Source: Flammeovirga aprica JL-4
GTDB lineage: Bacteria; Bacteroidota; Bacteroidia; Cytophagales; Flammeovirgaceae
Assembly: GCF_012844305.1 (NCBI RefSeq)
Contig: NZ_JABANE010000008.1
Coordinates: 62,001-126,000, forward strand
DNA: 64,000 nucleotides
Direction: 5' to 3'
Positions within the stretch are counted from its first letter, which is position 1. Each line of letters starts with the position of its first letter. A program made the position numbers and the translations under genes. Below, piece by piece: positions 26,128 to 34,073 of this stretch. The notes beneath the pieces are model-generated. The model made no database searches and was not told where the DNA came from. It saw nothing but the letters and a program-made list of their open reading frames with translations.

Positions 26128-27504
26128 ATGGATGAGTTGAACGATATAGATTTTGGCAGTGTAGGCACTCAATCACTTACACCAGAGCAGAAAAAGAGTC
26201 TAACTACAAAGAAACCTAGAGTAAACACTCAGGGCAATAAGCCAAGTGCGAAAAAGAAAGTGAATGTTCCAAGCCATGTGAAATTTGGGGATGGTGATGA
26301 CCTCCCAAATCAGATGATAGCAATGGTGGAAAGATCATCTATTATGCCGGGTTTGAGTGAATTTTGGGAAGGCGTTCTTTTTGGCGATGGTTTACGTTTG
26401 TATCAAAAAACTACAGTGAACGGTAAACGGAAAATTGTAGAGTTTGAAGATGCAGAGGTAGAAGAGTGGCTTGAGGATAGCAGAGCAGAAGAAGCATTGA
26501 TAGAAGTACTTCCGGATTATTTTGCTACTGGCAATGGCTTCATACAGTTACTGTGGAATAAGGGAGGTAAAATATACCTCTTCAAGCACAATGAAGTAAC
26601 GGAGTGTAGAGTGTCACCTTTTGATAATCAAGGTTTATCAAAGTACGTTGTAGTAGATCCTCATTTTTCACAGTATGTTACCTCTGACACAATTAACATT
26701 AGTGAAGAAGTACCAGCTGTGGAAAGAATAGAGGTTCCGAACCTTATTACCAATAAAGAAGCTGCAGAAAAAGAGAAGAGAGGGATCATTCATATCAAGC
26801 GAAAAAAAGCAGGGAAACGTTATTATGGGTTGCCGGTTTGGTGGTCTGAAGAAACGTTGAAAGCCTTAAATATTTCTTATGAGATTTTCACCTTTAAGGA
26901 AAAGAACCTGAAGAATTCGCTGAACATCAAATATCATATAAAGGTTTGGAAAAACTTTTTCAAAGATAAGTTTGGGCACCAAACAGATGAGGAGGAGTTG
27001 AAGAAAAAGAAAAGAGATTTTGTAAAACAGATTCATGAGAATTTGACAAAGCCCGAAAATGCAGGAAAGGCTTTTTGGAGTGAATTTGTTTACGATCAAA
27101 GTACTAAGCAACCTTTATCAGGAATTATCATTGACAAAATTGATAGTAACCTCAATGATGATGCTTATTCAAAATCTATTGACCAAATCACTGCAATATT
27201 GGCAATGGCCACAAACACTAATCCGGGGCTTGCTGACCTCATAGTTGCTGGTAAATTAGGTGGTGACACTGGTTCCGCTGTAAGAGAATCTTACAATGTC
27301 ACAGGTAAAACAAAGACAAAAATTTCAAGAAAGCTATTGCTGGCACCTATCAACTGGGCCTTGAAATACAACTTTCCGGAATTAAAAAATGTATTTGTTG
27401 ATTTTGCCAGCTTTGAGCTGACTACTACAGATCAAAGTAAAACAGGAGTAAAAGAGTCTAACCCAACCGTAAATCAAGATGCAACTGCTACTCAACAAGG
27501 ATAA
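26128..27504 (+). CDS. Portal protein
   Basis: 458 residues. Basic, disordered start (about 1-55), then the portal pattern: MIAMVERSSIMPGLSEFWEGV, LPDYFATGNGFIQLLWNKGG, YLFKHNEVTECRVSP, YYGLPVWWSEETLKALNI, and KIDSNLNDDAYSKSIDQITA near the wing/crown. The portal is the dodecameric gate at one head vertex, through which DNA enters. Here it lies about 5 kb downstream of the terminase, the two separated by the fiber-like gene, unlike the usual direct neighbourhood. Confidence 0.75.
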   Translation: MDELNDIDFGSVGTQSLTPEQKKSLTTKKPRVNTQGNKPSAKKKVNVPSHVKFGDGDDLPNQMIAMVERSSIMPGLSEFWEGVLFGDGLRLYQKTTVNGKRKIVEFEDAEVEEWLEDSRAEEALIEVLPDYFATGNGFIQLLWNKGGKIYLFKHNEVTECRVSPFDNQGLSKYVVVDPHFSQYVTSDTINISEEVPAVERIEVPNLITNKEAAEKEKRGIIHIKRKKAGKRYYGLPVWWSEETLKALNISYEIFTFKEKNLKNSLNIKYHIKVWKNFFKDKFGHQTDEEELKKKKRDFVKQIHENLTKPENAGKAFWSEFVYDQSTKQPLSGIIIDKIDSNLNDDAYSKSIDQITAILAMATNTNPGLADLIVAGKLGGDTGSAVRESYNVTGKTKTKISRKLLLAPINWALKYNFPELKNVFVDFASFELTTTDQSKTGVKESNPTVNQDATATQQG

Positions 27505-28375
27505 TTACCTGGATTATATCGATGTCAATGCTGAAATACACTTTGACACTTTAGAGCGATTTGTAAAAAAAGCAACTCATGAGTTTCTGCTTGATTCCAT
27601 TTTTGGAATTGGTAATGAATTATACAATGAACTCACTGCTCTTGTTACTCCAAGCGATAAGGAACAGGAACTGATAGACCTTATTTGTACAGCTCTTGGC
27701 GATTATACCATGATGTGTTTTATCACAAAACATTCTGTACAAGTAAGTGGAGCAGGAGTTGTAGTTGTGAAATCTGAGAATACAGCTCCAGCTTCAGACA
27801 AGAAAATTGAAAAGCTGGAGAAAGAATATTACCAGGGGGCTTTTACATTTCTGGAGAAAGTATTTGTATTTCTTGAAGAGAATAAGAGTGACTTTGATAC
27901 TTGGGTAATGTCTGACTCTTATACTATCAGAAATGAGCTGTTTGTTTCTTCAGTACTGGAGTTCAAAAAGATTATTTCTGAAGTAAAAACAAGAGTGTAT
28001 TATATGAAACTGAGAGCTTACTTAGCTCAAGCAGAAACTACATTATTACGCTCAGAATTGGGTACCGAACTCATAGTAACACTCAAAGACCAAGTCATAG
28101 CCAAAAATGTAGAGGAGAAATATCAGTACATCGTAGAACAGATCAAAGTCGCTACAGCAAATCATGCATTTGCTCACTATCTCAATATGCAAGGAGAGGA
28201 AATGGAGGCCGTAGTACTGCAATGTAAGCAAGTGGCAAAAGAAGCTATGATTGCAGTGACTGATACGTTTAAAAGTGATCCAGAACTATATCCTGATTAT
28301 CCAAATCATAAAGAGGAATATAATCGATTGATAGGGAATAATGGGGAGCACGACTCTCAATTTTTGACATTTTAA
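27479..28375 (+). CDS. Head-tail connector-like protein (DUF6712-like)
   Basis: 298 residues. ATG 27479 overlaps the portal gene by 26 bases. All-helical N-terminal half (FVKKATHEFLLDSIFGIGNELYN, LICTALGDYTMMCFITKH) of the kind seen in DUF6712 proteins of Bacteroidota phages. Immediately after the portal gene an adaptor or connector is expected. Confidence 0.6.
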   Translation: MQLLLNKDNYLDYIDVNAEIHFDTLERFVKKATHEFLLDSIFGIGNELYNELTALVTPSDKEQELIDLICTALGDYTMMCFITKHSVQVSGAGVVVVKSENTAPASDKKIEKLEKEYYQGAFTFLEKVFVFLEENKSDFDTWVMSDSYTIRNELFVSSVLEFKKIISEVKTRVYYMKLRAYLAQAETTLLRSELGTELIVTLKDQVIAKNVEEKYQYIVEQIKVATANHAFAHYLNMQGEEMEAVVLQCKQVAKEAMIAVTDTFKSDPELYPDYPNHKEEYNRLIGNNGEHDSQFLTF

Positions 28376-29154
28376 TGAAAGACATTAAGATCATATATAA
28401 GGTAGACGGGAAGGAATATAATATTCAGAAAAAGATTCCTCAGAGTTATGACGATTGTACATACAATCAGTTGGTGAAACTTGTCAAGCTTCGTCACAAA
28501 TTTCCTGCAGTACGATGTAAACTTGAGGCTATCCGGTACCTGTTCGAATTAAAAAATGTGCAGTTTGCTTTTATTCCTGCAGAGCTTCTAAATCTGCTCA
28601 CCAAGCAACTGAACTGGATCACAGATGAGCCTTATTTATATACTCAACAGCTTAAAAAAGTAAGAAATTATATTGGTCCTGAAGGTGTCTTGAGAGATGT
28701 TTCTTTTCTTCAATATGTATATGCGGATTCATTTGCTAATGAATTTACCAGGACAAAAAACACAGAAGAGCTTTATAAGCTAATAGCAACATTATGGATT
28801 GAAAAAGGAAAGCGTTTTGATTCAAAAGACATTAGTGTGAGAGCTAAAAAAATAGAGCTTACATGGAGACAGTATCAAGTAGATATTGCCATTATGTTTT
28901 TTATGTCCATGAAAAATGCGTTCGTCAATAAGCTTTATGCAACTGTATTTAAAGGTTCCGGAAATAATAGTACTGCAGAACCGGAGGAAGACCCTTGGTT
29001 TTCAGCAACTCGTATTTTGGCGAAAGATGGAAGTTTGGGAACAATAGATGACGTACAGCAGGAAAATGTTCATACAGTTTTAAAAACACTCCAGGAAATA
29101 ATTAGAGAAGACAATAAAATGCGAAAAGCTCATGATAACACTAGAAGCGTTTAA
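28375..29154 (+). CDS. Phage protein of unknown function, morphogenesis region
   Basis: 259 residues, helical, no recognised family (SYDDCTYNQLVKLVKLRHK, ELTWRQYQVDIAIMFFMSMK). Overlaps its neighbours at both ends (by 1 and 23 bases). The size and place are compatible with an assembly protein. Confidence 0.5.
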   Translation: MKDIKIIYKVDGKEYNIQKKIPQSYDDCTYNQLVKLVKLRHKFPAVRCKLEAIRYLFELKNVQFAFIPAELLNLLTKQLNWITDEPYLYTQQLKKVRNYIGPEGVLRDVSFLQYVYADSFANEFTRTKNTEELYKLIATLWIEKGKRFDSKDISVRAKKIELTWRQYQVDIAIMFFMSMKNAFVNKLYATVFKGSGNNSTAEPEEDPWFSATRILAKDGSLGTIDDVQQENVHTVLKTLQEIIREDNKMRKAHDNTRSV

Positions 29155-29638
29155 ATCATATTGGGATACGTACCTGACGCATCCAGACATAGAAAAAGTA
29201 GTTGTTGGTGACATTGACGATCTGATTGCTATAGCTGATAAACTCCAACCTACAGAAGCTCCAGTATTATTTGTTTCATTTCCTTTCAGAGATTCTACAC
29301 CAGTAAATGAAGCTGAAGCCAGTTGGGAAGAGTTGAGTTTACTTGTAACGATCTATGACATTCCATCTACTTCTCCAAGGGTGAAAGAGGCAGATAAAAA
29401 AATACAATGTCTTTCCAAAATAGAACCTATCATTAAAGCTGTGTATACAAAGTTTTATTATGATTGCAATTATTCTGAAACCTATCCGTTTGGCATGGAA
29501 GCTTGGACGGACTGGAGAACAAAGGGACCAAACCCTTCCAATCCAATAACCACTAAAAAATTTCATGGCTGGAGCTTTGGGGTAGACTTAAAAATCAATG
29601 ATGTAATTCCTTATGATGAATCATTATGGCAACAGTAA
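29132..29638 (+). CDS. Putative tail completion/terminator protein
   Basis: 168 residues. Alpha/beta order (helix, then VLFVSFPFRDSTP, SWEELSLLVTIYDIP, KKFHGWSFGVDLKIND) resembles gpU-type tail terminators, which have a similar size. The match is to shape only. Overlaps the genes on both sides. Confidence 0.4.
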   Translation: MITLEAFKSYWDTYLTHPDIEKVVVGDIDDLIAIADKLQPTEAPVLFVSFPFRDSTPVNEAEASWEELSLLVTIYDIPSTSPRVKEADKKIQCLSKIEPIIKAVYTKFYYDCNYSETYPFGMEAWTDWRTKGPNPSNPITTKKFHGWSFGVDLKINDVIPYDESLWQQ

Positions 29639-30636
29639 CAAAGGATTATACGATACTGACTAAAAGTCGTGAAGGAACTATCACGATCGATACAGATCAA
29701 GATGAGGAAAAGGGATTCAGAATAGACCCTGATAAGGAGAATTGGGATACACCTAATTATAACGATGGAATTGTTTTCCAGAAAAAAGGGATAGGAGCTA
29801 TGCAATTTTTTATTCCTGAAATTGGAGCTTCATTTGTTGAATCACCTACACCTCCAGCTTCTCAATATGAATTATCCCCTACGGCATTAGTGATGCCGGT
29901 TCAACCCTTCTATGGTAATGTAAATCACCCTCAAACTTTCTTCTTTGTCGTTAATGGAGGAGATAGAGAGAATTCTGTCAAAGACACAGATATTCAAGGT
30001 TTGTTAGAGCCAGACAACTACACAACGATAGCGAGTAAGTCTACACCTTTATGTCTTTCCTTTAAAAAAACGCAAAGTGCTGATATTACATTAACTGCAA
30101 AAGTATACTATAGCGATGGAAGTACTTCAACAAAAACACTATTTACAGTGTCGAGTGAAGCTAATGAGATCTATAATTTCCAATGTGGGTTTAATGAATT
30201 AGGCTTGTCAGATCCAAATAATTCAGCAGAGAAGTTTGAGTTATCAACAATTCACAATTCAGTTACTGTATTTTTAAAGACTGAATTTCAGCAAACTTTT
30301 TGTTTCCTGAATAAATTTGGAGGTTTCTCAAATTTAGTTTGTTGGGGGGAATATCAAGATGAGTTGAAAACAACAAAAGAGAAAGCGGTAATTGATGTTG
30401 AGTATAACCAGTTAATTGAAGTTTTTAATTCTCACACAAAAAAATACAGAACCATTTCTACAGGATATGGTGTAAACTGGGAAGTAGTTCAAGGGTTCCT
30501 TGAGTCAGAAGCTGTTTATACCTACATCAATAATGAATGGAAAAAAGTTATTATTGATGTAGATTCAGTAAAGTCGGAACAGCAATATACTCCAGGTGTT
30601 TTTACCTTTAAATATTCAGACGATGTACAAACTTGA
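29626..30636 (+). CDS. Phage tail-region protein of unknown function
   Basis: 336 residues, beta-rich, no recognised domain (KSREGTITIDTDQDEEKGF, YNFQCGFNELGLSDPNNS). In the run of overlapping tail/baseplate genes; overlaps the next gene by 14 bases. Confidence 0.5.
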   Translation: MATVTKDYTILTKSREGTITIDTDQDEEKGFRIDPDKENWDTPNYNDGIVFQKKGIGAMQFFIPEIGASFVESPTPPASQYELSPTALVMPVQPFYGNVNHPQTFFFVVNGGDRENSVKDTDIQGLLEPDNYTTIASKSTPLCLSFKKTQSADITLTAKVYYSDGSTSTKTLFTVSSEANEIYNFQCGFNELGLSDPNNSAEKFELSTIHNSVTVFLKTEFQQTFCFLNKFGGFSNLVCWGEYQDELKTTKEKAVIDVEYNQLIEVFNSHTKKYRTISTGYGVNWEVVQGFLESEAVYTYINNEWKKVIIDVDSVKSEQQYTPGVFTFKYSDDVQT

Positions 30637-32341
30637 AATACTTTATAATGGACAATACGAAGCATTAGACATTAATAGTGATAGCATAACGATTAAATTG
30701 CAATCTTCATTTTTGTCTTTGTCAACAATTGATACTACCAGGACACTTCCTTTCAGCTTGCCTTTTACAAAAAAAAATAAAAGGCTCTTTTCATTTTTTC
30801 ATATTATCGATAATTACAATAAACCTGAAAGGCTGAAAGCGAGACTAACCTCAAACAATAAGACAGAAGAAGGAGAATTAAAAGTAAAGTATGATAACGG
30901 TATTTTTGATTGTACACTTTTTCTTGGACTAGGATCTATTTCTGTGCAACTAAAAAAAAGCATATCAGATTTAGATTTACCTTCATTTGATTTGGATCCA
31001 AATGATGAGAATAAGTATTATATCATGAAAAACTATTATGATGTAACCACTTTAGATTTTGGTACAAGAGTAAGGGAGTTTGTATTCTATTTTAAAACAT
31101 GGAAAGGAGATAGTGAGCCCATTGAGACCGCAGCAAAAGTTATGTTCTCAATACAAGAATCTGCTCAAAACTCATATATCACTGTAGAAAATTTTGTCAA
31201 TATCGTCAATGGCCAATTAGAGAACCTTGAAATAGGAGCTATATGTATAAAAATAAACGATTCAAATTTTGGGTTTGAAATCACAGACCTTTCAATCAAA
31301 GAAATTTTTCACGAAAGAAATTATCTTCCAATCACTGAGCAGAGAGAGCTAGAACATTCAACATTATTTTATAGACCATTTATAGAGACATTAGATGCTT
31401 CTTCACCACCTATTGAAAATTACTATGTAACTGATATGGAAGATATATTCTGTTTGCCAGTTGGTAAAACAGAAGAGCATTTAGATGATGCTGCACTAGG
31501 TGATAATGTCAATGTGAAACTATTAGGAGGAGATATTGATAGAGTTGTTCCTGGTTTATATTTCACAGCGGTAATAAAACTATTTGCAGAGGCATTAGGG
31601 TATAATTTGCAAGGTGATATTTATAACGAAGGAGTAAAGGATTTAATGTTTTGGGGCGATGATATAACACAGACATTAAAGTTTGATCTGGTAGATATGA
31701 TTGAAGAAAATACAGTAGGTGATTTCTTAAAAAACTATGCAAGTATTTTCAACTTTCAATTTTACATTAATGGGAATGATTTAATTTTTACTCATAGAGA
31801 AAATGAAATGAGTAGAAATACTGATGTCATTAACTTAGATAGTTGTATTTCTTCAAATAACAATAGTTTCTTTTTAGAAAAAATTAAGTCTGAATTCAAC
31901 CTTTCATTTAAAAACCAAACCAATTCAGCTATAATAAAACCATCTGGTGTTTACTACGAAGTTGAGTCTATTGAAATCAAGTTTGAGACAGTTCAATCAA
32001 AAACTTTTACAGTTTTTGAAAAAGGGAAAATAGGATTTGCTGCAAAGTTTTTAGATTCAACACCATATACACGTTTTTATACTCGATTAGGAGGTATAGT
32101 ATTATCAATGAATGAAGAAGATACTGAGTCAGTATACAATAAATTTTATAAATCTTATATCACAAGATTATATATTGAGCAAGAACGTTACAAATTCAAA
32201 GGAAGGTTTAATGCTGTAGACTATAATCTTTTTGTCATTGATCAAAAGTTTATTCACAAAGGACATATTTTCTATCCAATTGAATGCACTTTAAATCAGG
32301 AGTTACTAACATTTGAAATTACAACAATAAAAGAAAGATGA
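30623..32341 (+). CDS. Tail/baseplate protein
   Basis: 572 residues; start chosen at ATG 30623 (MYKLEILYNGQYEALDINS) rather than the in-frame ATG at 30596, which would overlap more. Beta-rich N-terminus with a typical TTRTLPFSLPFTKKNKRLF piece. This is seen in large tail proteins of Bacteroidota phages that sit after tube proteins; later part mixed alpha/beta. Possibly the distal-tail or hub protein. Confidence 0.5.
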   Translation: MYKLEILYNGQYEALDINSDSITIKLQSSFLSLSTIDTTRTLPFSLPFTKKNKRLFSFFHIIDNYNKPERLKARLTSNNKTEEGELKVKYDNGIFDCTLFLGLGSISVQLKKSISDLDLPSFDLDPNDENKYYIMKNYYDVTTLDFGTRVREFVFYFKTWKGDSEPIETAAKVMFSIQESAQNSYITVENFVNIVNGQLENLEIGAICIKINDSNFGFEITDLSIKEIFHERNYLPITEQRELEHSTLFYRPFIETLDASSPPIENYYVTDMEDIFCLPVGKTEEHLDDAALGDNVNVKLLGGDIDRVVPGLYFTAVIKLFAEALGYNLQGDIYNEGVKDLMFWGDDITQTLKFDLVDMIEENTVGDFLKNYASIFNFQFYINGNDLIFTHRENEMSRNTDVINLDSCISSNNNSFFLEKIKSEFNLSFKNQTNSAIIKPSGVYYEVESIEIKFETVQSKTFTVFEKGKIGFAAKFLDSTPYTRFYTRLGGIVLSMNEEDTESVYNKFYKSYITRLYIEQERYKFKGRFNAVDYNLFVIDQKFIHKGHIFYPIECTLNQELLTFEITTIKER

Positions 32342-32886
32342 GCGGTATAGCAGAATATCAGAGAAATGTCACCAATGATTGGGCCGACTATACAATCTAT
32401 AAGATGGCTCAAGCATTGGCTCAAAGTGGTGTGGAAGTAAGCCGAAAAGATATAATCAATTTAAACTCAGCATTGATCACTGATATGAAAAGCAGTGAAG
32501 GAGGTTATATGATTGGTATTCAGTTTGCGGATGCAGGCCGTTATATAGATATGACTCGTATCAATTACCGAGGTTCAGGGCATAACTCACAACAATCTTT
32601 TTTAGATGTTCTGAAAGAGTGGGTTGAAAGAGTTGGTCCAGATAATTTTAAATATGTTCCTGGTTATAAAAATAATCCGGAAGGTGCTGCACTTCTGACC
32701 GATGACAAAAGGATAGAGCGTATTGCTTTGGGGATATTCAAACACAAAATGGATAATTCAACTCACCAGCGTAAAGCATGGTGGTCAGAGGAATTTTACG
32801 GATCACTTTCAAGTTTATTTGCAAAGCTCTCTTATGGCTATGGAGTGGAAACAGCAAAGACATTTCAACAAATTGCCGAGAAATAA
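32338..32886 (+). CDS. Last late protein, unknown function
   Basis: 182 residues, helical with a Gly/Ser loop (INYRGSGHNSQQSFLDVLKEWVE). Begins within the stop of the previous gene and ends at the terminator shared with the regulator coming from the other side. A minor virion or assembly protein is likely. Confidence 0.5.
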   Translation: MSGIAEYQRNVTNDWADYTIYKMAQALAQSGVEVSRKDIINLNSALITDMKSSEGGYMIGIQFADAGRYIDMTRINYRGSGHNSQQSFLDVLKEWVERVGPDNFKYVPGYKNNPEGAALLTDDKRIERIALGIFKHKMDNSTHQRKAWWSEEFYGSLSSLFAKLSYGYGVETAKTFQQIAEK

Positions 32887-32887
32887 A

Positions 32888-32908
32888 AAGCCTCCAAAAA
32901 GGAGGCTT
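32888..32908. terminator. Bidirectional terminator between late genes and second regulator
   Basis: AAGCCTCC (32888-32895), loop AAAAA, GGAGGCTT (32901-32908). The minus direction is followed by TTTTTA, so it serves the 32915-33286 gene best; the late operon also ends here. Confidence 0.75.
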
Positions 32909-32914
32909 ATTCAA

Positions 32915-33286
32915 TCATTTATCTTTTCTTGAGTTCAGTATTTTTTCTAACTTCTTTTTCAACTCATTGTTTTCATCGTTTTTCGAATCAATTTTCTCAT
33001 ACAGCTGGTTGAGCTTTTCTAATGAGTCATAATACTTATTTCTCCAGTATTCTGCCTCTTCTGAGGATGAAGCTGTATTTTCTTCAATCTCGAAAATTTC
33101 TTTATCCACTCCCAAGCCGTGACAAATTGTATCCATTTGTTTTTCTGTCCATGTTTCAGCACTTAAATACCTCTGAATAGAGGATCTATGCACGCCAATG
33201 ATGTCTGCAGCTTCGTGTTGTGAGATGGATCTGTCATGTAAGTAAAGGCTGAGTCGCTTGCCTTGATGGTTGATTTTATTAAACAT
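32915..33286 (-). CDS. HTH transcription regulator with coiled-coil tail
   Basis: 123 residues. XRE/Cro-like HTH at about 10-60 (HDRSISQHEAADIIGVHRSSIQRYL), then an acidic linker and a coiled coil (EKLNQLYEKIDSKNDENNELKKK). Same overall plan as the leftmost regulator (4895-5323). It faces away from the replication genes; the space between holds the perfect palindrome GAATCAAATTGATTC, probably its own operator. Likely controls the primase operon and perhaps the other sites with the same motif. Confidence 0.75.
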   Translation of the reverse strand: MFNKINHQGKRLSLYLHDRSISQHEAADIIGVHRSSIQRYLSAETWTEKQMDTICHGLGVDKEIFEIEENTASSSEEAEYWRNKYYDSLEKLNQLYEKIDSKNDENNELKKKLEKILNSRKDK

Positions 33287-33428
33287 GAGGGATAATAGTT
33301 TTAAAATTTAATGAATCAAATTGATTCTTATGATTCTTTTTAGTACGTTTGAATTACATTATAATGATGTGAATTGCATCATAGTAATGTAAATGTATTA
33401 AAAAGAATCAAAAAAAGTAGGCTATCAC
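33287..33428. promoter_or_regulatory. Divergent control region of regulator and replication genes
   Basis: GAATCAAATTGATTC (33313-33327) is a perfect 15-base palindrome. Further half sites (GATTC at 33332-33336; AGAATCAAA near 33405) and the repeat CATTATAATGATGTGAATTGCATCATAGTAATG-type dyads (33357-33392, TGATG/CATCA) follow. Candidate operators and promoters in both directions. Confidence 0.6.
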
Positions 33429-34073
33429 ATGAGGAAAGAAGGCAAAACCATATACTTAACTCCAGATTACTGGGGTAAACTTGATTCAATAGTGAGTCAA
33501 ATGTTCGGTTTAGATAAGAAAGATGTAAGTCAGCATTTCAAGCGTGAATTTATCACATCAATGATTGATTTGGCAGAAACAATGCTCATTGCCAATAGTA
33601 ATAAGTATGAATTGATCATAGAGATTAATAATCTGATGCAGAGCTATTTGAAAACCAATGGAAAATGTAATGAGACAAGAACAACAACTATCAACCCCGG
33701 AAGAGACAATCACAAGGTTAGTAGCTTTAGAGGATCTTCTACAACGCCTGAGACTCCAGAAAAGTACTTACAAGAAGAAGGGAGACAAGGAAGAGATGGA
33801 GAGAATTGCATTGAGAGCCAAGGAGGTACAGCAGGAGATTACAGAGATAAAGAAGGAAATACGGACTCTTCCAAGCTTCAAAATGTTATTGATGATCATC
33901 ATCACTTTGGTACTGACCATCTCTATAGAACTGAAGCTCCTTCCGGAAGTAGAGGATTATGCAAGAGTAAGGCATGGTCAGGTTCACAAAGTACGGCAAA
34001 ACCCGAATGCGAGAGCAAAAGGGAGAAGAAAAGAATCAATGAGTTAAATAATGAATCAAAAGTAACTGAATAA
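33429..34073 (+). CDS. Phage protein, first about 80 codons convincing, with overlapping second frame
   Basis: 214 codons. The first about 75 residues look like a real alpha/beta domain (GKTIYLTPDYWGKLDSIVSQMFGLDKKD). From about codon 77 the sequence turns into Gly/Arg/Ser/Asp-rich text that looks like the shadow of the other frame at 33658-34047. So the gene has either lost its stop, or two genes overlap. The stop TAA shares one base with the ATG of the primase gene. Confidence 0.5.
   Translation: MRKEGKTIYLTPDYWGKLDSIVSQMFGLDKKDVSQHFKREFITSMIDLAETMLIANSNKYELIIEINNLMQSYLKTNGKCNETRTTTINPGRDNHKVSSFRGSSTTPETPEKYLQEEGRQGRDGENCIESQGGTAGDYRDKEGNTDSSKLQNVIDDHHHFGTDHLYRTEAPSGSRGLCKSKAWSGSQSTAKPECESKREKKRINELNNESKVTE
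33658..34047 (+). CDS. Coiled-coil membrane protein overlapping the previous frame
   Basis: 129 residues in the +1 frame of the gene above. Coiled coil (PEETITRLVALEDLLQRLRLQ, MERIALRAKEVQQEITEIKK) and a clear transmembrane segment (KMLLMIIITLVLTISIELKL), then a basic tail. The composition is that of a true protein. If both frames are used, 390 bases are dual-coding. Confidence 0.55.
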   Translation: MENVMRQEQQLSTPEETITRLVALEDLLQRLRLQKSTYKKKGDKEEMERIALRAKEVQQEITEIKKEIRTLPSFKMLLMIIITLVLTISIELKLLPEVEDYARVRHGQVHKVRQNPNARAKGRRKESMS

